The position numbers were made by a program, and so were the translations under genes. A stretch of 49,751 nucleotides of DNA from Branchiostoma floridae (taxonomy: Eukaryota > Chordata > Leptocardii > Amphioxiformes > Branchiostomatidae). Location: assembly GCF_000003815.2 (NCBI RefSeq), contig NC_049983.1:21241119-21290869 (forward strand), in the 5' to 3' direction. Of the stretch, positions 1 to 10,800 are shown one piece after another (position 1 is the first letter of the stretch; every line of letters starts with the position of its first letter). The notes below the pieces were generated by a model, which was given only the letters and a program-made list of their open reading frames with translations, was not told the origin of the DNA and did no database searches.

Positions 1-233
1 TGCACAGAAATATAGTTGCAACCTTAGAAATGCGAAGGGGAAAACTTACTCATATCATTTCAAAACAGTCTTTACTACAAAATGGTATTTGAGAACATCT
101 TTTAACAACTTTAGATTCTAGAGTTATCATGTTGAAATAGATCATTAAAACAAAAAGAAGCCAGTACTTACAATTTTACAGTCTTGATTTACTTATCATT
201 CAATGTATACTTGTGCATAACATTTAGGTGTAC

Positions 234-401
234 CTTTTGATTGTTTTGTCTGTAAGGATCTGGATGATTGTCGGGTCCACCACATACTCAAAGCGGATGT
301 TGTTGTTGACCTTGATGGCCCTGTCGAAGGTCATCCTGACCCCTCCTGAGGTCAGCATGTTGGAGGGTGAGGTGGTGCATACGGCAGTGGTGGACGTTGT
401 A
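234..401 (-). CDS. PLXNA: Second copy of the IPT4-end/IPT5-start exon (likely assembly duplicate)
   Basis: Same sequence, frame and splice sites as 2428-2595, offset by 2194 bp, including the VDPTIIQILTDKTIK segment. The flanking intron sequence is duplicated as well. Confidence 0.6.
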
Positions 402-597
402 CTGAACACAAACAAACAGGCCTAACAGTTAGTACCTGACCATTTCTTAGGGATAATTCCAGACTTGACGTTTAAGAAATCAGGAATATTTGTAAGAAAG
501 AAATACTAAGATCTGCAGAAGCAGTAGTGTTAAGGATCCTAAATGTTAATGGTTAAAGCTATGACATATTGCACATGATTGTATGGCTGGTTCTTAC

Positions 598-734
598 TCC
601 ATGACTTGACAGTCTTGTCCTGCAACTGAAGCTGTGATGGTGCTGCCTGCGTTCATGTGCTGACCTGTGATGGTCACCCGGCTGCCCCCGGACTTGGGAC
701 CACGTGTTGGGCTCACACTCAGGATAACCGAGTT
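598..734 (-). CDS. PLXNA: Second copy of the IPT4 first-half exon (likely assembly duplicate)
   Basis: Same sequence, frame and splice sites as 2792-2928, offset by exactly 2194 bp. It encodes the NAGSTITASVAGQDCQVM segment again. Coding-competent, but its context points to an assembly duplicate. Confidence 0.6.
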
Positions 735-846
735 CTGAGAGAGTAGAAGTTCTGGTCACTTATGGAATATTCTAAGGATAATAATATTTACCAAAAATAT
801 CATATCAAAGACTGAATCTAGAACATGGTAACATTTTAATAGGATA

Positions 847-1004
847 CTGTTAATGCATTTTAGTTCGCGGGGATTTAATTTCGCAGTAGCGGGTAAAGGG
901 ACGTTTCGTGGTGGATTTAAGTTTGCGGTAACACCATAGACTGCAGTCTAATACCATAATAGAAAAAAAACATTAATCCACCGCGAACATTTCTGCATTT
1001 ACAG
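847..1004. mobile_element. TA-flanked MITE, left duplicate copy
   Basis: Copy of 3041-3198 inside the duplicated block. It begins CTGTTAATGC and ends GCATTTACAG, with inner TTCGCGG/CCGCGAA segments in inverted orientation. Confidence 0.7.
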
Positions 1005-1164
1005 CACTTCATTACCCTATCATTTCATAATTCCTGGATATCTATACATGTATTGCGACTATCCACAAAAATAAAGGCTTAACCATGACCAATTAGAATG
1101 GCCCTACTAATTTGTGTGTCCTGTACAGCGTCAAAAACATAAGAAAATTTACAAATCAACTTAC

Positions 1165-1270
1165 AACATATGAAAAGTTGGCATTGGACGTCCCTCTGTA
1201 CTGGTCCACCTTGACTTGGATGGGGCCTGCCGTGATGCCCTGGGTGGACCCACCCGTCTCACATGTCAAC
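1165..1270 (-). CDS. PLXNA: Second copy of the IPT3 second-half exon (likely assembly duplicate)
   Basis: I see no base differences from 3359-3464, and the splice sites are preserved. It would follow the IPT5 exon in transcript order without the matching first half of IPT3, which does not make a sensible IPT domain. It should not be added to a gene model unless the tandem duplication is confirmed in reads. Confidence 0.6.
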
Positions 1271-1480
1271 CTGCGGAGAGGGAGAAGGAACTTGAACTCT
1301 TGTTGTGTGTTTCACATCTCAGCCAACACCGCAGATTTGATTTATTTTGTTGGTGTGTGCATGAAGAAGGAGTTCTTCACAGTGCTTTGAAAACTAAATG
1401 TTTCTCATAATTTAGTCCACAAACAAATGATCTGCACAAATTACAGCCAACTGGTAGATGCAGTCAAAATAAAGTACCTC

Positions 1481-1580
1481 NNNNNNNNNNNNNNNNNNNN
1501 NNNNNNNNNNNNNNNNNNNNNNNNNNNNNNNNNNNNNNNNNNNNNNNNNNNNNNNNNNNNNNNNNNNNNNNNNNNNNNNN
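1481..1580. other. Assembly gap (100 N)
   Basis: Exactly 100 unknown bases, the conventional size for a gap of unknown length. It interrupts a plexin coding exon on its right and abuts the end of the duplicated block on its left. Confidence 0.99.
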
Positions 1581-1820
1581 GAGGTTTTCTGTCATCTGCT
1601 CCACTCCATCCTCAAACGGGTAGAAGATGGGGTCAGGGTAGTACAGGTAGGGAGTGAAGAGGGAGTTGTCTTGGGACAGGTTTCTTGTTGCTAGCACACC
1701 GTCCATGATGAAACCGTAGAAGTCAGCCTGGATGGGGTTGTCCTCTGTAGCGTTCCTATTTGCAACGATGCCAGGGGATGGACACTCCATGATGTTTTCT
1801 GTCTTGACCATGCAGGGTTC
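1581..1820 (-). CDS. PLXNA: Plexin-A exon: IPT5 end, cut by the sequence gap
   Basis: 240 bp (80 codons) visible. The acceptor is CCATTTTTAG|GAA, phase 0. It encodes EPCMVKTENIMECPSPGI, then FYGFIMDGVLATRNLSQDNS and LYYPDPIFYPFEDG. FGFxxDNV...YYPDPxxxPF is characteristic of plexins just before the next IPT repeat. The open frame runs straight into the 100-N gap at 1580, so the exon's 3' end and donor are unknown. Two sequons are present (NAT, NLS). Confidence 0.93.
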
Positions 1821-4800
1821 CTAAAAATGGTTGGCACAACACAATGTTAAGTCTCACTTTACTATCAAATAAAACCTATGTTCAAGTTGGTTTGCTCCAT
1901 GTATGGAGGAGTGGGTCCTCTGTAAGCATATACTGGGGCAAGATTGTAACATTTTTCTCATTGGTCATCATATGAATATCCTTTGCCCCTGTGATGAAAA
2001 GATGGCAGAATGTTTTATCTTATCTTCCAAATTATGCTTAAAAGGATGAACTTACCCCCGTGAAGGTTCGTCCGCCCACAGTAACTGTCATCCTGGGCTG
2101 TTGCACTGAGAACAGGTTGGTTCCCATCACTTGTACTGGGAGGCCACCACTTGGAACAAAGGAGAACAAAATGTCAAAAGACTTGAAGCTGTCATGCACA
2201 GAAATATAGTTGCAACCTTAGAAATTGCGAAGGGAAAACTTACTCATATCATTTCAAAACAGTCTTTACTACAAAATGGTATTTGAGAACATCTTTTAAC
2301 AACTTTAGATTCTAGAGTTATCATGTTGAAATAGATCATTAAAACAAAAAGAAGCCAGTACTTACAATTTTACAGTCTTGATTTACTTATCATTCAATGT
2401 ATACTTGTGCATAACATTTAGGTGTACCTTTTGATTGTTTTGTCTGTAAGGATCTGGATGATTGTCGGGTCCACCACATACTCAAAGCGGATGTTGTTGT
2501 TGACCTTGATGGCCCTGTCGAAGGTCATCCTGACCCCTCCTGAGGTCAGCATGTTGGAGGGTGAGGTGGTGCATACGGCAGTGGTGGACGTTGTACTGAA
2601 CACAAACAAACAGGCCTAACAGTTAGTACCTGACCATTTCTTAGGGATAATTCCAGACTTGACGTTTAAGAAATCAGGAATATTTGTAAGAAAGAAATCC
2701 TAAGATCTGCAGAAGCAGTAGTGTTAAGGATCCTAAATGTTAATGGTAAAAGCTATGACATATTGCACATGATTGTATGGCTGGTTCTTACTCCATGACT
2801 TGACAGTCTTGTCCTGCAACTGAAGCTGTGATGGTGCTGCCTGCGTTCATGTGCTGACCTGTGATGGTCACCCGGCTGCCCCCGGACTTGGGACCACGTG
2901 TTGGGCTCACACTCAGGATAACCGAGTTCTGAGAGAGTAGAAGTTCTGGTCACTTATGGAATATTCTAAGGATAATAATATTTACCAAAAATATCATATC
3001 AAAGACTGAATCTAGAACATGGTAACATTTTAATAGGATACTGTTAATGCATTTTAGTTCGCGGGGATTTAATTTCGCAGTAGCGGGTAAAGGGACGTTT
3101 CGTGGTGGATTTAAGTTTGCGGTAACACCATAGACTGCAGTCTAATACCATAATAGAAAAAAAACATTAATCCACCGCGAACATTTCTGCATTTACAGCA
3201 CTTCATTACCCTATCATTTCATAATTCCTGGATATCTATACATGTATTGCGACTATCCACAAAAATAAAGGCTTAACCATGACCAATTAGAATGGCCCTA
3301 CTAATTTGTGTGTCCTGTACAGCGTCAAAAACATAAGAAAATTTACAAATCAACTTACAACATATGAAAAGTTGGCATTGGACGTCCCTCTGTACTGGTC
3401 CACCTTGACTTGGATGGGGCCTGCCGTGATGCCCTGGGTGGACCCACCCGTCTCACATGTCAACCTGCGGAGAGGGAGAAGGAACTTGAACTCTTGTTGT
3501 GTGTTTCACATCTCAGCCAACACCGCAGATTTGATTTATTTTGTTGGTGTGTGCATGAAGAAGGAGTTCTTCACAGTGCTTTGAAAACTAAATGTTTCTC
3601 ATAATTTAGTCCACAAACAAATGATCTGCACAAATTACAGCCAACTGGTAGATGCAGTCAAAATAAAGTACCTCAGAAAGTCATTAGTTACAGAGTTCAC
3701 CTCAGTCAGCATTTCTTCATACTATTTTAAAAAGGGAGACCTCTCTAACATTGATTTGTCAAACTCCTACCATCCAATGATGGAGTTATACTGACTTCTA
3801 ACGCACCATTTAAACCACTTACACCTGTGCCTGTACTTACTGTTCCTCAGGTATAAAGCCAGTCTCCAGAGTCTGACAGGCAATTCCAGCCACGTACACA
3901 TTGTTGTCTACCTGGGAGAACTGCTTGCCCAGATTCTCCCCCCTCATCGTTACTATGGTTCCTCCCTCCACAGGCCCTGCCACTGGCGTGAACTAGAAGT
4001 AGAGAAATTGATTTGTGTAACATCTAATATCATAATACCGGTACGTTTACGACGATTTCTCTAGCCATACTGATTTGACAAATTGTCAACGCATCATTTT
4101 CTCCAGTTACATGTTGCTGTTATAGGTTACCCTTGCCACTTCTTCTGTGTAACTTTTCTGCCACTCTTGTCCTGCTAAAAGCGTAATATTGTAATTGTAA
4201 TATGCCGCGGAATTACACGGCGAACGGGCGCGTGGTTGGGAGGGGGTAAAAAATACCGGTAGGAAGAAACACGGCACAATTAACTGCCGCTATGTACATT
4301 TATACATCCTCTGATGTTCCTTCCTTTTCTGTCAGTAAATGCATAAAACATAAACCTGCATGAGCATACAAAATGTCATGAGAAAACGGACGTATACTGT
4401 CAAGAATTTTCATTTAACTTCTGTCCGTCACAACCGCTATGACGTAACACTTTACTGCTAGCGTAGATATAAAAATGGCGGGAAAATGGCTGCGTACGTT
4501 CAATTTTGCCCATTCAGTCGTAGGTCCGGGCTATTATGCAACGGTTCTTCACACTTTTACATGAGTTGTAGGTCACCAACAGAAATTCAAGATTGTTGTT
4601 GAATCATGTTCGTCTTGTGCCGTGAGCATGTGTAATTATGATCTATAAATTTGGCAATGAATGTGACAGTGTGTTCGTCCCACGACGAGCTGCCTACCCC
4701 GAAAAAGATACTGAAAACTTTTGGCCTTGTTGTCTTCGAATGCATTGTTATCGATGCTTTGTAAATGATGTATTGGACACCTAGATGTCTGAAGTGTGCA

Positions 4801-7800
4801 CAGCTCAGAAATAACTATTGTTGCATGAGTAGATCTCTTTAAGTTCCAGTATTTTTAATCTACCGGTATAAGTCTTACTACCGGTATTATGCCAATGCAT
4901 GTTACATGTATCAGGAAAACACACAGACAGTCATATTTAACACCAGAGGACTACAATGCTCATTGCAGTTGAAGAACATAACTAAATGTAAATAATGTAT
5001 CTTATAGGATCATGAAATAGATAGCACTAAGAAGTTTTGGACACCTAGAGTATTTCCGTACCTCTAGTACCCTTGGATTGGGACATGTCTGTAGCCTGTC
5101 CAGCCACATAGCCGGGCACTGGTCCCTGATGGTGCACTGGTTCTGGTCGTGGCACCAGCCGCACTGAAACTTCTCGTTCGACTTGTGGCAGACGCCGCAG
5201 GAGGTGTGGGTCACAGAACAGTTGTACAGGAACACTGGAAATACAGAGGGACTGTTAGTAGTTCTGTCATCGTGACAGAAAAACTGAACCTGTAAAGTAA
5301 ATGTTTGATTATTATGCACTGGTGTTATAAACCAAATGCATCATTTGCATCCAAACCTGTTATAACTTTCAAGTACATGTAGTCTGTAGATAAATTTAGT
5401 CTCCATATGAAATGGTGAAAATTTTCACAAAAGTTTGAACCAGTTTAAACCATGCTAGAAGTCTGAATCAATATTCAAGAGCTTGTCCATGTTAGCATTC
5501 CTGACATACATTCCATATTTCTGAAGGCATCTGCAAAAGAAAACTGTCGATAAAAGGGTCAACTTGTTCATACGGCCTGGTCATGCATGAAATAGGAAAT
5601 TGGAGAGGAGCCACCAGGTGTATACAGATGAATAGGCAAGTCCCTGGAGTGATGATTGTTCTTCACTTAAACTTTGGACAGAAACCACAGCAATTCTGTC
5701 ACTTCAGAGCTGTTTCATGTATGTACAGTGCATGAGGAAATGATGGCGTCCTACCTTGTGCATTTCGTGGGTTGTCTATGATATAGTGTCCGTTCCATTC
5801 AACTGAGAGGGTGATGGGAAGACTTAAGACTTTTCTGCTGTAGAAATACTGCAGGGAAATAGGGAGAATATTGTGGGTTACCAGGTCAATCATAGAGTTT
5901 TGCAGCCAAACAACATTATCTAAAAATTAAAGAATTGTATGATCTAGCCCCGCAGTCTAAAGTAGTGAAATCACAAGCATGTTTGACAGCACCTTGTACT
6001 GAAATTCACATTCTACTGCATGTGAACAAACAGCCCTTTAATCGGAAGCATGCACTCATGTTTACAATCTATTGGAGTTCGATAATGACAGACATTGTGT
6101 AGTCCGACTCCTGACAAGTGGATCTTCCCACATGTCAGGTATGACTACCGGATCCAAATCTTTCGGATTCCGGCACCAAAGATGGATGTCCTCTTTCATA
6201 ATTTCATGGTCCTGCCAAATAAGAGCCAATAATGGCGAGGAGGAGAGCCTGCTCTTTTGCTGGGTCAGGAAGTCTCCATCCATCTCGTCCAAGTCTGGCT
6301 ATTGCTCAGAATATCAATCAACTCAATCAATACCAGGGAAATGAGCAGTGGAGTGGGGGCATATTCCCACTGTCAGGTGCTCGACCAAGAACGATGGTCC
6401 GTGTAGACAGCTCGCAAGGAAGTGTGACAAAGGCCAATAACTCAATACCAGTTTGATAGCCGGTGTTTAGGCTGAAATTGTAATATTTTTGCCTTTTATG
6501 ATCGTTTTTCATGTCACTTCCTGTAGTAAAGAATGCTACAAATTTGTCCAAGTAACATTCATCCAATTTCTCCAAAAAAAGAATTCTTAATAATGTTTTA
6601 AATAATAGCTTCAATGTTTATCTTTTTCGAAGCTCCCCCAACCAAAACTGCCTGGTATCACATTGACTCCTAGCTGCAGTCGTCTGTGAACTAGGCTAAT
6701 AAAAGTTCCCCACACAGCAGCACCTCCTACCTGTGCAGGTTGGCACTGCAGGGTTTGGTCATCAAGGACGTTGGCCTGAACTCTCCTCATGTTCCCTTCA
6801 ATATCCAGCACACACTGGAACCCCAGCTGTCCTGACTGCAACACAAAATAAACAGGTCACGTAAGGTCAAACATTTTCCTGCCAATCTACCCATCCTCTG
6901 GGCTTTTATAAAGGACCACCCAGAACATATCCACTACGATTGAAATATAATGGATTTACAGAAGCAAATTGACAGAACTTTCCATGAATTTACCCAAGAT
7001 TGCTATCAGAATATTCAGTACATACTTATATCATACAAAGTCTGTAACTCATAAAACCAAACATATCGACCAAAACATCTATATATTGCTATTACTATTT
7101 GATAAAAAATGTACAATAACAACTTTAACTTTAAAACTATGAACTAAAATGCATATATTAAAAGCTCGAACAAAAGAAATGGACAACAATGTCATGATTA
7201 TTGTAAACCATAATGTTTCTTTGGACTGCAATATAAGAATAGACAGATTAAATTTTCCAAAATTCTTTCTCTTGAATAAGAAACCTTGTCAACAACATCT
7301 TGCTTTTTCTTGATCGTACATTAGGGCTGGGTACCGGTACGATGTACCGGTATAAAACCGTTTTTTCTCATTGGACCGGTCCAGAAAAACCGGACCTGAA
7401 AAAATTGGGTGGACCGGATGTTGGACCGATTGAAAAATGAACACATTATAATTCACACGTTTCGGGCTTACCGGTGAAGCAAATAGCAACAGTGAAGTAG
7501 AGTATAGTCTATAGTCTATAGTAGTAGCCTTGTAGGATTTTAAAACGCCACTGGGAGTCAAATACTCCACAAAACAGATGTTTTTGTTGCAAAATGGACC
7601 ATTGTTTTGAGTATCGTCCATTCACAAGTTCTTACGTACTGAATCAGGTCCAGGTTCAGGTCCAAACCTGGACCTTATCCTCTGGACCTGAACCGGACCT
7701 GGACCTGAATTTTCTGTACCGGTACCCACCCCTATCGTACATGCATCAAGGCTTAAGCTTGCCACTGCAGCTAATGTCTTGAAGCCAGCACAATTGGCAT

Positions 7801-10800
7801 CATTCCTCTGGTTGACTTTATCATTGTTCCGTATCCATTCAGCAAGGCACACAATAGAGTAACACACAAAGCAGTGTGGTCAACTTGTGGTCATTTGTGC
7901 ATATAGTTTCCGGAGCTGAACTAACTGCCATGGAAACTGATTCAAATTGAGACACTCAACATAATCAAGTACTTTCTGTCTGTGAAAATGCCTTTAAAAT
8001 GTGCTGAAGTAACATTTTCCATTTTCAATATTCATCTGTAGGCAACTGTCGATACTGGAAGTTTATGGGCGTAATCAAAAGTTGTGAGCAGCAGTTAGTG
8101 ATTATTTATTAAGTATGAATACCAACTTCCAATCTCAAACTATTTTTGAGCCAAGTTTATATCTATGAATACAATTTCTAGGTAACTTAAAGTTTAAATC
8201 ATGACCCTCGTTCCTCTTAATGCATGACAAATACGATGCTTGTCAAATTTTTTTCATTATTTAACTTTTCAAGTATTTCACATCAAACTTCTAAGTGTCT
8301 TGACTGTAGAAGAAGAGCTGTTGGTAAATCATACCACCTTTCTCTTAACACAGACTATTTATTACCTCCCCTAAAGAAAAATGTGTCATTTCATGGCATG
8401 AAGAAGTGCTGGAGGCTCTTTGTTCATGATGAAGTATTGATTGTAGTTTTGCCTGACTCCAGTGAGCCTACAGTTGTGAAATATCATCCATTTAGAAGTA
8501 CAACTGGGATCGGAGAAACATTGCCAGAGCCCCTCTGTCGTAATAGGCGGTAATCTGTCCTCCAAATTGGAAGAAAATAAGATTACAGATAGCAGTAAGT
8601 GGGGCATCCTTTCATTTTCTCTTTGTTACTATGGCAACCACAGTGAAAATCTATGGCAGCCATTGATATGTTGTCATCGTTGATAGATGCTGCAAGGTAA
8701 CAGGACGACACAGTCATTTATCACCAAAGTTTCTAACACATGTGTGAGCCACGGTTTAGTGGGTATGATCTTTATACCCTGAGATTTCTAACAAAAATGA
8801 GCACATGCAGGTGCATGGTAAATACTCTATCTGCACGTCAAAACTGACCCTTTTCTATACATAATTTCTAACCAGGAGAACTGCTGCAAAGTAGGGTTAC
8901 ATTACAGGACAATAATACAGTTATTAATTAAAAGCACGGAACATCAGCATTCCTAGAAGAAGGAATGGCAGTATGCTGTATGCATTTCCCCACCTAGGAA
9001 TGTTTCACAATGAAAAAAAAAAAACTGCACACAATAAACAAAAAAAAACAACAACACCCAGACTTATTTTGCACAAGAAAAGTTTTCTTTGCCTTGTACA
9101 TGTTACTAGTCAAAGGAGGTGAAAGTGTTAATATGATAAATGTGAAGTTCTGAAGAAAAGCACTTTGACAAATAATACCCAGAAAGCATTGTGACATGGT
9201 AAGGTAATACAGTATGTTACAAAGCAGTTCCAGATAGGCACAACAAACCACTGTGAAATTAACAGAAAAGAGCAATGATGGTGTCACATCACAATCAAGA
9301 CATGTTCTCACTGCACATTTGTCTTAGTCTCGCATCAAGGCAACTCAGCAGTGTTTAAATGGAACACTATTATTTCATATCTATTCCAGGATGTTCAACA
9401 ATAAACCTCTCATGAAGGCCTCTATAGCTAGCTAAAAAATAATATTTCATTAGTCAAACCTTTCAAGTTGGTATTCTATTACAAAACTTGTGTATCTTGA
9501 AAGAAATACTCGTACATGTACTCTTGTTAGTCTTGGACAATAGTCTCCAAGCAGAAGTATCCACTAGATGAAAAAGAGAACTTAGTATTTGGCCAAATAG
9601 GGACAAATGAGTTGCCATGGGATTTCAGTCTTTTGCAGTCTATCAAGCTATACGTCGGCTGGTCAGTTCACTCCTAGGCCAGTAACTTCTACTAGAATTT
9701 TATTCCTAACTTGGCCAAAGTCCCTTATTACTATTTGGCCAGGCCTGAGTCTGGTAGAGGCTACTTGGCCAATACCAGTCTGTTGTGCAGTTACTGTACA
9801 TGAAACTGTTGGGTAATGTCTCTTGTCACCCATTCAGGAGTCTGTACAGCCCATAGGAGGATAATTCCCGTGATGGCAGCTCTAATGGTGGTTTTCATCC
9901 ACAACCTCAGCAGGGAGGGTACTTCAGTTTATATGCCTCAGCTGTTCTTAAGTACGTGTATGGGCCGTATGATGACATTAAAGGGATGGACATTTGTGAA
10001 AGGGATCCATTCCCTTGTGTTTTTTTTGCGTCACAATCTCACTGTGCATGATGGAAAATACCCTAAATATGCATTTCTCTTTTTCCCTAACATTGCAAGC
10101 TGGCAGAAGTAGAAAAAGAAAAAAAAAAGGAACCGAAAGTCTCACTGTGATCGACCTAGTATTGAGGTGTTTGAACTTCATCCTTCTTTTGAACAGTATC
10201 AAGGTGTTAAAAATTCATCCTTCCTTTGAATAGAATCAAGGTGTTAAAATATTAATCATGCCCTTGAACTTAAGTGCCACCAAATACCAACAGGCATGTT
10301 CAGACAGCTTTACTGTAGGGTAGATATGCAGCTGGCTTACAGTGCTATAAGCCATCTGATCAATACAATCAGCCGATGACGTGTGAGCATCCACTGATTA
10401 ACACAGATACCAAAACCTTTCCTGTCATAAAGGTAGATGGTTACAAATGTTGAAGTAAGGGCTAGTCATGCAAGCTACAAATTTCTGTAACATCTGCACT
10501 GTTGTAGTCTCCAAGCAAATCTAGCGGTGGCATAAGATAGTGTCATAAGCTGGGGAAAGAGTTTAGTCGGCAGAGGAGCTTTATTCCACCCGTGGCAGAT
10601 CTATGCGGTGGAATAAAACTTATCTGACGGCCAAACTCCTTAGCCAGCTTATATATACTGTTGGATTGATGTCACAGGCATCATTGCAGACAAACAAAAC
10701 ACCCAGACAAACACAGAAGGTTGAAATAGCTGTCATGTTCATGAAAATAACAATTCAGGTTCACATGAGTAGTAATAATTGCAGACAGCACTTTTTGTGC

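Larger units (their letters stand above)
1..1480. repeat. Left copy of a near-identical direct duplication
   Basis: Base n matches base n+2194 across 1-1480. By eye I find only two substitutions (505 A versus 2699 C; 554 T versus 2748 A) and one compensating pair of single-base indels near 31-40. The copy stops exactly at the N gap and its left end is off the window. See the first finding. Confidence 0.97.
2195..3674. repeat. Right copy of the near-identical direct duplication
   Basis: Partner of 1-1480. It holds exons 2428-2595, 2792-2928 and 3359-3464 with their introns and one TA-flanked MITE. This copy is continuous with unique flanking exons on both sides, so it is probably the correctly placed one. 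Confidence 0.97.

Noticed and set aside
228-425. Plus-strand frame of 65 codons (also at 2422-2619)
   Set aside because: It is the antisense shadow of the plexin exon at 234-401 / 2428-2595.
1112-1410. Plus-strand frames of 92 and 64 codons (also at 3306-3604)
   Set aside because: They overlap the antisense of the IPT3 exon and run into intron; no similarity to known proteins.
7289-7867. Several frames rich in Pro, Gly and Asp around 7.3-7.9 kb
   Set aside because: They arise from the internal GGTCCAGG repeats of the hAT-like element.
8224-8553. 109-codon plus-strand frame
   Set aside because: No recognisable domain, no splice context and composition like the surrounding intron; not supported as a gene.
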